Source of the DNA: Hygrocybe punicea
Lineage: Eukaryota; Basidiomycota; Agaricomycetes; Agaricales; Hygrophoraceae
Assembly: GCA_963556145.1 (NCBI GenBank)
Contig: OY744465.1
Coordinates: 3,224,001 to 3,288,000, forward strand
Direction of reading: 5' to 3'
Length of the DNA stretch: 64,000 bases
Every line of letters begins with the position of its first letter. Positions within the stretch are counted from its first letter, which is position 1. The position numbers and the translations under genes are program-made. The notes under the pieces were generated by a model that had not been told where the DNA came from, searched no databases, and worked only from the letters and a program-made list of their open reading frames with translations. Shown in pieces: positions 1-10,749 of this stretch.

Positions 1-117
1 CTGACTGCGCAACCACCACCACCACCCCATTTTCTACCACCAGGACACCCGCTCACATCTTGTTTTCGACCACCCCCAGCTAGCCTACACTCCCCGCACT
101 CCGTTGAAAGGGTGCAC
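1..117 (+). repeat. Satellite unit (150-bp family), partial
   Basis: C-rich sequence with the phrases CTACCACCAGGACACCCG, TTTTCGACCACCCCCAGCTA and CCCGCACTCCGTTGAAA. These are the signature phrases of the roughly 150-bp family best seen at 17998-19690. It is cut at 117 by unrelated sequence. Confidence 0.75.
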
Positions 118-929
118 TGTGGTAATGTGAATGGAATCAAATACCAACTCTACCACAGTGCTGTACAAATTCTGAGGGGTTCAATCTCAATCCAAAAGGT
201 TAATAAAAATACTCAGAGGTGCTCTGGATAGTGGCGATGTTGTTTCTGATGTGCGCGATGTGTGCGATGCGTGTGGCGTGTGCGAAACAGTCAGCGATGT
301 TTTCGGCGTATACGTAGCACTTCGTGGAAGGAACGCAAAGTTTTAATAGAGCAGCACGGAGCTATCGCATGGACAGTGCAGTAAAGAGGTGATATGATAG
401 ACTGGAATCGGGGGTATACAAGACGTCTCTCTAGTATGTAAACTATAGGGGGTATTTATGCGAAGTTGGTTGTTAGGACAATACAGGGTGAAGAAGGCAA
501 GACAAATAGACGGTGTGCGACGGAACTATGGTGCAATAGGGATGAAATGGAACTGAAACAAAAGGTATAGCACCATGCGAAGCAATTTCCAAAATATCTA
601 GAGGATAGGAGCTATAATGTTTGAAATAAGTGAAACATGTCGCATAAAGACTTCCCTGGAACCAGAACGGAATCGGAATGGAATAGGGTGAATGGTACAA
701 GCGTGGGTGATGTCGGAGAGGCTCGAAATATGTTTCCGAAGGGGGCCGAAGCGCTCCGAAGAAAATCGCAGTAATGTAAAATTATCGCCCGTATCGCGCG
801 CATATCGCAGTCGCATCGCAATGGAGATACATATAAATCGGGATGTTTCGCAATGAATCGCAGCATGTCTGAGGCTAGAATAGGTCCAATAGAAGGTTTC
901 CGTACTTAGGGACGTGCGCTGCGTATCAC
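118..929. other. Unexplained 0.8-kb insertion in the satellite
   Basis: This stretch breaks the satellite, which resumes near 930. It starts with an inverted pair GCACTGTGGTA (114-124) and TACCACAGTGC (151-161). It shows no credible protein. A solo LTR or a non-autonomous element is possible, but I could not find a clean target duplication. Confidence 0.3.
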
Positions 930-1450
930 CGTTTCCATTGAAAACGAGCGACCAGGGGGTCTCAAGCCCTCAAGCCCAACCACCACCAGACTCCCTTTTT
1001 CTACTACCACCCCATTTTCACCCACCAGGATGTCCCTTCCCACCCCGTTTTCGACCACCCCCAGCCAGTACATGCGCCCCGCGACTCATTTCTATAGAAA
1101 ACGAGAGGCCAGGGGATCCTAATCCCTCGCGTTTCCACCTTCTGCCCCACCAGCCCTCCCCATCTTTTTGACCACCAGGACAGCTCCTGCCCCATTTTCA
1201 TCCAACCCCGGCCAGTACTAGTCCCCCATGCCACGTTTCCATGGCAAACAAGACAATGGGGGGTCTGGCACCCTTACTGCCATCTTCTGCCCCAACAGTC
1301 TCCCCTTACTTTTTTTGACCACCAGGACGACCCACCCCATTTTCGACCATCCTCCGGCCAGCCCCTGCACTTCGTTACCATAGAAAATGAGAGGAAAGGG
1401 GTTTCGAAGCCCATGTTTCCACCTTTTGCACCCCCTCCCTCACCTTCTTT
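930..1450 (+). repeat. Satellite array (150-bp family), about 3-4 units
   Basis: Recurrent phrases are GTTTCCATTGAAAACGAG, GGGGTCTCAAGCCCTC, TTTTTCTACCACCACCCC and TTTTCGACCACCCCCAGCC. Orientation is the same as at 17998-19690. The array is part of Helitron E1. Confidence 0.75.
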
Positions 1451-1748
1451 GTATCTAGTAAACTGACACCCAAAGTGGTATTATCACATTATGCTGTCAG
1501 ATGAAGTCCTGTGAAGAAGATTGTAGGGAGAAACTTGTTTAGTTTTTCAAGGGCTAGAAGTGCATATACTGTGTTTTCCTTTATTTTTGTCCTTTGAGCT
1601 GTGAGTGCCATGAATTATTAAAAGGCTGTAAATCTTGGCCAAAACAATATCTTGTGGTGGGAAATGACATTGTGGGGAATGACTCTGAATACAAAATGAT
1701 GAAAGAACTCGTTCATGCCATGCGAAGCACTGGCCCACTAAACAAGTT

Positions 1749-2468
1749 GCATATGGCATGAACAAAGTCTTGTTTCTGTCATTGGATTTTTATTTGTATG
1801 ATTATTATGAACATCAATAAGTGATTTTACTTCAAATATATAATTAGCATATAATATATATAGTGATATCACATTGAATTATATGTTTTAAGTAAAAATA
1901 TCATTAGATCATCTGAGTTACACTAATTTCTGCTTATATGGCCGATATTTCCATATATAGTAGTAGTGGTCACATGTGACTATAACTCCTGTGATCAGCT
2001 TAAAATTTAGCATATATGGTATAAAATTGCCTTATATGGTTAGACTGGTCACATGTGACTGTCACCATTGCAATCAGCAAAAAACTTGCTATATAATATC
2101 AAAAATTACCTTATTTGGTTAGATTGGTCACATGTCATAGTCACACCTGACCTGAAATGATAATCTTAGTCAGCAGTTCGATTTTCAGCTGATTCTGATA
2201 AGAATTGAGACCAGTACGAATATTTTGAATATAATTGGAAGGTAATTTGTCTTTGTTGCAACAACCCATATTCGGATGCTTATGTAAGCTTGTCCACACA
2301 TGGCCCCAACTGTATCTGATTTTCCAGTATCAGAAGTAGAATCATATCTCTTGCCCAAAAAAAATTTCTCTATAGGCGATCATAGAACATTAATTAATTA
2401 ATTACGAACCCTCACTGGTCCTGGTTTGATAAAGAACGAGTCTTTTAATAAATTAAAAGAACTCGTAA
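1749..2468 (-). mobile_element. Helitron-like element E2, 5' part
   Basis: The element runs on the minus strand. Its 5' terminus is the hairpin at 2431-2468, which on the minus strand begins TTACGAGTTCTTTT and folds back on GACTCGTTC. The body 1755-2468 aligns well with 44470-45199, the 5' half of the complete copy E6. It is AT-rich with repeated CACATGTGAC motifs and no coding region. Its 3' half is not seen here; E1 interrupts it at 1748. Confidence 0.6.
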
Positions 2469-2488
2469 CTTGCCAGACACCTTTCCCC

Positions 2489-2611
2489 CTGCCCAGACAG
2501 TTGGGTGTGTCATTCTCTCTGCCCAGACAGTTGGGCGTGTCGTTTTCTCTGCCCAGACAGTTGGGTGGGTCGTTTTCTCTGTTCAAACAGTTGAATGCAT
2601 CATTATCCCTG
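2489..2611 (+). repeat. 30-bp tandem repeat, about 4 copies
   Basis: The unit contains GCCCAGACAGTTGGGTG followed by TGTCATTCTCTCT. Three close copies and one diverged copy (GTTCAAACAGTTGAATGC) lie just upstream of the Helitron coding region. Each unit contains the short palindrome-like core CCCAGACAGTTGGG. Confidence 0.8.
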
Positions 2612-2783
2612 TCTGGTCAATGCAAAGCAATGATAGGTTCTTTGTTATCTCAGTCAGGGTATTTTATGTCAACTATACTATTCTTGCAGTATACTATATT
2701 ATGGTTTGGTATAGGGACCATAGCCTGGCATTTTGCTACTTGGATATTATTGCTGAGCAAAGCAGCAAAGCCATTTGACTTCC

Positions 2784-5389
2784 ATGATATGGCCATATCA
2801 TCTCGCAATATTGATAATGACAATCATAGGTGGTGGCAAAAAACCTGTTTTTACCATATCAGAACTTGGATTAAAATCTTTTCCACTTCATCAAGGAAAA
2901 ACAGGACGTTATACATTTAAATCATACATATCTAAGCAGGATATGACTCTTCAGAATTTTTCTAATGATTTTCTTATAGTATTGGACATTTCACTAGCAA
3001 TTTTAGTTGACAAATTAACCATTGCAAATCTTAAATTCATTGCTGCGTGTCATTCCATTTATTTGCCAGAAAAAATGAAACATGCAGAAATTCAAACTGA
3101 AATTGTAAATCACAAGTGCATTGACTGTTCTTCTTATGTTTCAGTATTTGAGTTTACAGATGAGCTAGAGATACTGGCGAAAAATAGTACAGCTAACATT
3201 GAAGCTGTAAAACGATCACACAATAAAAAGATTGACAAATATTACCAGCAGAATCTTTTCGCTGTTCAAAAATACAATAAAAATAATGTTGTGAAGCATC
3301 AGCAACAAAATCTTGCAGCTGTTCAAAGACATAACTTGGAACATCCTGAGAAGCATCACCAAAAAAATATTGCAGCTGTTCAAAAATTCAACTTGGAAAA
3401 CCCTGAAAAACATCAGCAACAAAATCTTGCAGCTGTTCAAAGATATAAATTGGAACATCCTGAGCAACATCAGCAACAAAATAATGCAGCTGTTCAAAGA
3501 TATAAATTGGAACATCCTGAACAACATCAGCAACAAAATATTGCAGCTGTGAACAGATATAAATCAGAACATCCACATAAATACCAGCAACAGAATCTTG
3601 TAGCAGTTCAAAAATATTGCTTGGAACATCCAGAGAGATGTCAACAACAAAACCTCGCCGCTGTTCAAAGATATTCATCTGATGATTCAGAGAAATATAT
3701 ACTTTTTAATCAAAAAGCAGTTCAAACTTTTCTTCACAATAATCCTGACAAATACAAACAGCAAAATCAAATTGCAGCACAGTCCTACAGAGACAAAGAA
3801 GAATTTCCTCCTTTACCTCCATCTCAATCCTTGCAACACACTATTATATCAAACTTTTGTAGAGAAAGTAGTCCAAATGAATTTACAGAAGCAGGTTGTG
3901 CAGTTTGTGGACAATTAACAACTGTTCAAAATTTATCACAATTATCCTCACTTGATTTAGATTTAACTTTGTTAATACAACCTTCTGCTATACAACAAGA
4001 ACATTTTTCAGTTGAAAATCCAATGCAAGACATTGATAAACCAATTTTAATTGATAGTTTAGATAATATATGCAATTCATGTCAAAAGTCATTGAAGAAT
4101 GGAAAACAACCTCTTCATGCACTTGCAAATGGTCTGTGGATTGGTGATGTGCCAGCAGCTTTACAAAATCTATCATATGCTGAACAGTTGATGATTGCAA
4201 GGGTTAGACACAATAGATGCATTGTCAGAGTCTCTTCAGGCATGCACAAGATGAGAGCCAATGTAATTACATTTGCAAATCCAGTTCCAAAACTATATGA
4301 TATTTTGCCACCTCCAGCTGATGAATTAGATGAAGTTCTGGCCTTTATTTACACTGGTCCATGCAAACCAACCAAGTCTGACTTTGAAAGAACACCTCTG
4401 CTTGTTAGGAGAAACAAAGTAGCCAATGCTTTGAATTGGCTAAAGTTAAATCACTGTGATTACTTTGACTTGGAAATATCGCAGGAGAATTTAAATCAAT
4501 ATCCTGAAAATGATATACCAGTGGTTGTTGATTACCGCCAGTCATTCACCAACAAAAGTCCAGAATCAACTGCAGTCCATGATATGGAAACTGAAGAAGG
4601 AACAGAAACTGGCAAATGTCCATTTGTTGTTCATGGCTTGACTGGTGAGGAATATTCAACCAAGAGTGTCAAAGCATTAAAGGCCATTGCTTTGAAACAT
4701 TTGAAGAGCAACCGCATGGTGCTCGCTATTGGACATGACAAAGATCCACAGTCAATCTATGGCAACCCACAGTTATTTCCACAAATGATGTCTTGCCTGT
4801 TTCCATATGGACTTGGTGGTATTGGAAATAATATAAAGCAAGGATCTCTGTCTGATATTGTACATAAAAGACATTTGTTAATGTACTATGACAAGCATTT
4901 TCAGAGAGACCCACACTTTCCATTGATTGCATTTAATCATGAACAAATCAAACAGGCAACTACTGGAGGCTATTTATTGGCTGAGAAAGCAAAGTTTGAT
5001 CAGATATCCCAGAGGCTCATGGATGTCGATGTTGGTGTTCTGAATTACATCTCCAGAAAGATGGAAGAGGGTGAACATGTCAAACCTGACACTGATGAGG
5101 AAAAGCTTTGTTTCCAGCTGATCAAAGACATTGACCATGTTGGAAGTCATGTACAAGGATCTTTGACAAATAAAAAATATATGAGAAATGAAATCTGGGC
5201 TCTGATGTCATTCTGTGGGGCCCCATCTTGGTTTATCACCTTTTCACCTGCAGATATCATGCATCCACTATGTTTATATTTTGCTGACACCAAAGAGGAG
5301 TTTTCCCCAAACTTGCGAGACTATGATGAGAGATACAGACTTATTGCCCAAAATCCCGTGGCTGGTGCAAGATTCTTTCATTTTATGGT
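2784..5389 (+). pseudogene. Helitron Rep/helicase, N-terminal part (19-aa repeats, DUF6570, Helitron_like_N)
   Basis: Open frame of about 870 codons; first in-frame ATG at 2784. From 3228 to 3800 it encodes ten 19-residue repeats of the type PEKHQQQNLAAVQRYNLEH. A DUF6570-like region follows, with CAVC and CNSC cysteine pairs, then ALANGLWIGDVP and RNKVANALNWLKLNH. Next comes the Helitron_like_N region with FPYGLGG and HKRHLLMYYDKHFQRDP. The frame breaks just after RFFHFMV (about 5386-5400), one base out of step with the Rep motif in the next piece. By family knowledge it binds and nicks element DNA in rolling-circle transposition. This copy cannot make the full protein. Confidence 0.8.
3228..3800 (+). 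repeat. 57-bp coding tandem repeat, 10 copies
   Basis: Ten consecutive 19-codon units in the Helitron protein, rich in Gln, His and Lys, with the conserved core QQNLAAVQ. Units differ at many positions, so the array is old or under protein-level constraint. A helical or coiled linker between the N-terminus and the DUF6570 region is plausible (inference). Confidence 0.85.
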
Positions 5390-6433
5390 AAGTTATTTAT
5401 CAAACATGTGCTCGGAGCTGGATCAAATCACTCTGGAATTTATGGGGATACACATGCATATTATGGTGCTGTTGAACAGCAAGGACGATTAACTCTTCAT
5501 ATGCATATGATGTTATGGCTCAAAGCATGCTTGTCGCCACAAGAGATCAGAGATAGAATCATGGATCCCAACTCAGACTTCCAAAAAAGATTTGTTGAAT
5601 ATATTGAAAGTGTTCATATTGGTGAATTTATGACTGGCACAATTGATGAAGTAACAGCCAAAGTCAATGCTCAATCCATGAAAAAAGATTACAAAAATCC
5701 AACTCAAATCTTGCCTGAAATGCCACCACCTCTGTGTAATGTCAAACACGAAGACATGAATGATCATTCTGAATGCATTGAATGCAAGAATGTTGAGTCA
5801 TGGTGGAACCGATTCAGAAACACTGTGGATGATTTGATACTTCACTCCAATGTTCATAATTGTGACAGATACAAGTCTAATGCTGAAAAAGTCAACAGAA
5901 AAGACAGACCCACCTGCATGAACAAACATGGAAAATGCAAAGCTAGATTTCCACAACCATTGTTTGAATCCACTCAAGTTGACCCAAAGACTGGTGCACT
6001 GAATGTGAAAAAGGGTGAAGCATGGATCAACACATTAACCCCACTTGTAACATTTCTGTTACGCTGCAACTCTGATATCACAAGTCTTCTATCTGGCACA
6101 GCCATCAAGGCCATTGTGGCATATATATCTGACTATATAACTAAACCAGGACTAAAAACTTATAGCATATTTGATACTATCAGAAGTGTATTTGACAGAA
6201 ATTCTGAGATGCTTGGTGGATCAATGCGGAGAAAAGAAAAAGCTAGAAAATTAATCACACAAATTATCAATACATTAACAGCCAAACTGGAAATAGGTGG
6301 ACCCATGTCAGCTCTATATTTGCTGGGCAATCCTGATCATTACACCAGCCACAAATTTATTCCTGTGTATTGGAAAAATTATGTTAGAGAAGTGTTGAAT
6401 GCTTGGAAATGTCAAGTGAGCCAGACAGAATAG
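5390..6433 (+). pseudogene. Helitron HUH Rep domain
   Basis: Second frame of the same gene, one base shifted from the N-terminal piece. It shows the HUH-type motif in EQQGRLTLHMHMMLWL and the tyrosine motif AYISDYITK with two Tyr four residues apart, as in Y2 Rep proteins of Helitrons. CMNKHGKCKARFP is the usual Cys/His stretch between them. The frame ends in TAG at 6431-6433 after CQVSQTE. Given the shift at the 5' edge and this stop, it is a broken part of the 2784-13774 gene. Confidence 0.8.
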
Positions 6434-7258
6434 TCCTCCGAAATCAGCAAGGCACTTTTGTTGGAATATCAATAGTGCATGATTACATTTACAGACCTCA
6501 AAGGTTTGAGAATGTCAATCTATATGAATGGATTCAATGTGCCAAAAAAATTAAAATCTAAACAAAAATAGTTCATGATGAAATTCACAGTGAAGATGAA
6601 TTACTTTTAGAGCCAACATTACAAGATTCAGCTAATGCTTGCTTTTTTGGAGCACCAACTACTACTCATTGTGAAACTGAGGTTGATTCTGATGATCTCA
6701 ATATTGATAACGATAACATATTATTTGATCATGACAATGATGATTACACAGATGAAACAGACAGTATGCATTCTGACAATGTAGAACATGTATTGTTCCT
6801 GCAAGATCATCCACTTATGAAACACATTGCATCGACTTCCATGAACAATATCATTTGGTTCCAAATTTCATTGGCAGTTCACTTCCCAGACGTGACAGAG
6901 GAGATAGAGAATATTATTGTACAACCATGTTAACTTTGTTCAAACCATGGAGATCCGGTCATGACCTGAAATTAGGGGACCAATCTTGGGATGAAGCATT
7001 TGACACTCATGAATTTACAAAAAGACAAATACAAATGATGGACCATTTTAATTTGAGATATGAATGCAATGATGCCAGAGATGACTTTTCAGCACAACTC
7101 AAAAAGGGTGAAATGTTACCAGATGGCACATGCTCACAGTTTATGACTGATGACATAATATCACATCTCGATGATGACTACAGTCAAAATGGTGAAGACA
7201 TAGATTATGCAGCAGATGGTCATGATGGTCAACATGGAGAATATCATCTAAACAAATA
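6434..7258 (+). pseudogene. Helitron protein, linker between Rep and helicase
   Basis: Continuation of the gene with at least one internal stop (near 6560) and a frame change near 6820-6850. The first part has RPQRFENVNLYEW, then an acidic stretch, then LVPNFIGSSLPRRDRGDREYY, TLFKPWRSGHDL and ECNDARDDFSAQ, all typical of the Helitron segment just before the helicase. Coding ends at 7258, where element E4 is inserted. Removing 7259-10749 joins the frame directly to that of 10750 (K-Y then D-L-G). Confidence 0.7.
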
Positions 7259-7849
7259 CACTTGTTTAGTGGGCCAGTGCTTTGCATGGCATGAACGAGT
7301 TCTTTCATCATTTTGTATTCAGAGTCATTCCCCACGCTGTCATTTTCCACCACAAGATATTGTTTTGGCCAAGATTTACAGCCTTTTAGTAGTAATTCAT
7401 GGCACTCACAGCTCAAAGGACAAAAATAAAGGAAAACAAGTATATGTACTTCTAGCCCTTGAAAAACTAAACAAGTTTCTCCCTACAATCTTCTTCACAG
7501 GACTTCATCTGACAGCATAATTTGATAATACCACTTTGGATTTCAGTTTACCTTTTAGTTCATCCACAGATCACCATGTACAAAAGATTGTCCAAATATA
7601 ATTACAGCAGTATGTAGCCCTTAAAGAATAGTACAACTTTCCCTTTATAACCATCTCAATCCATGCAGTATTTCATGAGATACAAGATTCAGCACTTGAA
7701 ATTCCACTAAGTCAAAATTTCTCAATTGCAAAAAGTGGAGTGCCATGAATTACTAAAACAACTATAATCAGAAAGGATTTTCATGAATAGATGCATGCAT
7801 GCATTTCTCTAAACAAATATATTGATAGAAGGGTATCTACTTAAATATA

Positions 7850-8790
7850 TTACTAGATACAAAGAAGGTGAGGGAGGGGGTGCAAAAGGTGGAAACATGG
7901 GCTTCAAAATCCCTTTCCTCTCGTTTTCTATGGTAACGAAGTGCAGGGGCTGGCCGAAGGGTGGTCGAAAACAGAGTGAAAGGGTTCATCCTGGTGGTCA
8001 AAAAAGATGGGGGCTGGTGGGGCAGACGGCGGAAACATGAGGCATTTCCACCCCCCTGACCTGGTGTTTTCTATGGCAACAAGGCGTGGGGGGCATGTAC
8101 TAGCCGGGGGTGGTCAAAATTGGGGTGGGATGGGTCGTCCTAGTGGTCAAAAAAAGTAACGGGGGCCTGTTGGGGCAGAATATAGCAGTGACCAGACCCC
8201 CATTGTCTCATTTGCCATGGAAACGTGGCATGGGGGACATGTACTGGCTGGGGTTGGATGAAAATGGGGCAGGAGCTGTTCTGGTGGTCAAAAAGATGGG
8301 GGGGCTGTTGGGGCGGAAGGCGAAAACGTGAGGGATTAGGATCCCCTGGCCTCTCGTTTTCTATGGAAACGAGTCACGGGGGGGTCTGGTCCTGGTGATC
8401 AACAAAAGGGGGCAGGCTGGTGAGGCAGAAGGCGGAAACGCTATGGAAACGAGTCGCAGGGCTGATGTACTGGCCAGGGGTGGTTGAAAACGGGGTGGGA
8501 AGGGGCGTCCTGGTGGGTGAAAATGGGGTGGTGGTAGAAAAAGGGAGTCTGGTGGTGGTTGGGCAGACAGCCGGATCGCAAGGGCTTGAGACCCCCGGTT
8601 GCTCGTTTTCAATGGAAACAGAGTGTGGGGAGTGTAGACTAGCTGGGGGTGGTTGAAAATGGGATGGGAGCAGGTGTCCTGGTGGTAGAAAATTGGGTGG
8701 TGGTGGTGGTTGCACAGACAGCTGGAACGTGAGGGCCTAAAGCCTCCCAACCGTTCATTTTCAACCCAAACGAGGTGCAGGAGGTTGATT
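7850..8790 (-). repeat. Satellite array (150-bp family), about 6 units
   Basis: G-rich reverse copies: TCGTTTTCTATGGAAACGAG, GGGGTGGTCAAAA, CGTCCTGGTGGT. The orientation relative to the host Helitron is the same as in E1 and E5. The 310 nt before it (7541-7849) hold no gene. Confidence 0.8.
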
Positions 8791-9193
8791 CACATCAGCC
8801 ATGGTCGAAATCGCTGGGACAGCAGGTCTTGACTGTGGAAGAAGTCAGGGAGTTGAGAGCTGAGACTCCTGTGACACAATGTGACAACTTCCTTTTTCAA
8901 TCAAATTCCATGTCATACCATTTTTTTTTCTCATCCATTGGAGCGGTTTTTTATTTTTTATGACCTCAAGATAAATCCTATATTCCTGACAATATTTGAG
9001 GACAAAATTCCAAAAATCTAGTTTATTCATGATTTCTTCCAAAAAAAACAGGTTAGGAATTCAGAATTTGGCTCTATAGTTGATTTCAAACATTAATCAA
9101 TTAATTAATCAATTAAATTATTTAATTACTGACGAACTGCCCTATATCCTGGACTGATAAGAATGATTCTTCCATAAATGGAAGAACTCGTAA

Positions 9194-9790
9194 TCATTGT
9201 ATGATGTGTCGGCTTGTTGTCTGGTAAAGATGCTTCCCCGATGCACCTATTGACAACACCTGGCTAGTACACACCATCTCATTTGTTGTATATATGCATG
9301 TCCTGATTTAATAAGAAAAAACATTATTTACACAAATATAGCAAGTCTCAAAGGACATCTGACAAAGTCATAGTGTCATGTCCTCAGAGAGATCACCCTT
9401 ATTTAATTTTACTGAGTGTCCTTTTGGATAAGTCTCAAGGGAGCTCCGATGAAGTCCCGGTCTCGAGTCATCGAAGGGTCCAGTGAGACCGTCCTCAAAA
9501 CCACACATCCAGAGGGTGGAAGTGAATGATGCACAGACTGCACAATTACAACTCCCATGGCACAGATCGCCCCCTCTACTTATATTGGAGACTGAAGGAG
9601 GGCCATGCACAGACTGCACAACCACACCCTCCACAGCCCAGACAGCCATCCCCCTCCATTGATTTCAGAAGGGTGAAAGGAAATCATGCACAGACTGCAC
9701 AATCACACCTTCTGTGGCTCAGATAGCCACCCTTCTATGCTACACAGCTAGGAAAACTAAGGAAACTAATGAAACTACATGTAGTACTGA
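9194..9790. repeat. Non-coding stretch with an 80-bp tandem repeat
   Basis: From 9527 to about 9710 the phrase ATGCACAGACTGCACAA recurs three times at about 80-bp spacing. 9194-9526 is non-coding with no recognisable end structure. Nothing here looks like a gene. Confidence 0.5.
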
Positions 9791-10420
9791 CCTCTCGGCT
9801 GCAGGGGATAGAGATCTGGTATATGGGGGGAATGAGGAGGAGGAGGTCAGTACAACTCAACGGGACACATCGGACCACTTGTGGGGGTGTACTTACAGTC
9901 CATTGGGTCCCCTCCATCCGCTCCTCAAGTGGTGTGGTGGTCCGACTTCGGGGGGTAGAGATCTGGTGTATGGGGGGCAGGAGGAGGAGGGGGTCAGTGT
10001 GGTTGAATGGGAGACATCGGACGATGTCTGGGGGTGTACTTACAGTCCATTTGGTCCCCCCCATCTGCTCCTGAAGTGGTGTGGTGGTCCGACTTCGGGG
10101 GGTAGAGATCTGGTGTATGGGGGGGTATGAGGAGGAAGTGGTCAGTACCACTCAACAGGACACATCGGACCACTTCTGGGGGTGTACTTACAGTCCATTG
10201 GGTCCCCCCCATCTGCTCCTCAAGTGGTTTGGCTGTCCGACTTCAGGGGGTAGAGATCTGGTTTGGGGGGGGATGAGGAGGAGGGGGTCAGTACAACTCA
10301 ACAGGACACATTGGACCACTTGTGGGGCTGTACTTACAGTCCATTTGGTCCTACATGACTGCTCCTCACTCAGTTTTGTGGGGCACGATCCGCAGGTAGA
10401 GATTTGAGACTGGGGGAGTA
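9790..10420. repeat. 150-bp minisatellite, 4 units
   Basis: The phrase GGACACATCGGACCACTT recurs near 9859, 10010 (diverged), 10159 and 10302. Each unit also has GGTCCGACTTCGGGGGGT and GTACTTACAGTCCATT. It is unrelated in sequence to the C-rich satellite. Open frames on both strands across it are repeat artefacts. Confidence 0.85.
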
Positions 10421-10749
10421 CTGAGAAAGACTCTGTGACTGACTGTGACAATTTCCTTTTTGGATCAAATTCCGTGTCATACAAAATTTTTTTCTGCTCC
10501 TTTGGAGAGGTTTTTGATTTTTTACAACCTCAAAATAAATCCTATATTCATGAAAATATTTGAGGATGAAATTTCAAAAATCTAGTTTATTCCTGAATTT
10601 TTCCAAAAAAAAAGGGTCAGAAATGCAGAATTTGGCTCTATGGTTGATTTCAAACATTAATTAATCAATTAATTAATTAATTACTGACGAACTGCCATAT
10701 ATCCTGGACTCATAAGAACGAGTCTTCCATAAATGGAAGAACTCGTAAC

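Larger units (their letters stand above)
1..1748 (+). mobile_element. Helitron-like element E1, 3' part only
   Basis: The right end is the 46-nt motif at 1703-1748: AAGAACTCGTTC, then a small hairpin (GCCATGCGAAGCACTGGC), then CACTAAACAAGTT. The same terminal motif occurs forward at 13967-14012 and 21446-21492 and reversed at 7259 and 44018. The 5' end lies before the window. The body holds satellite repeats (1-117, 930-1450) and a 280-nt segment (1480-1748) that is an inverted near-copy of 7259-7540. No transposase is visible, so it is non-autonomous. It seems to have landed inside E2, because sequence after 1748 continues the E2 family (compare 44470-45199). Confidence 0.6.
7259..10749 (-). 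mobile_element. Helitron-like insertion E4 with two 5' termini
   Basis: Minus-oriented non-autonomous element inside the E3 gene. The 3' terminus is at 7259 (on the plus strand, ACTTGTTTAGTGGGCCAG). A 5' terminal hairpin lies at 10714-10748 and a second, diverged one at 9159-9193. The 320 nt before each hairpin are clearly homologous (8870-9193 and 10430-10748). Inside are a satellite array and a separate 150-bp minisatellite. The outer limits are supported because excision restores the E3 reading frame. The inner part, 7259-9193, could be one complete element and 9194-10749 the remains of another. Confidence 0.7.

Noticed and set aside
9714..10484. Frames up to 138 codons on both strands
   Set aside because: Products of the 150-bp minisatellite at 9790-10420.
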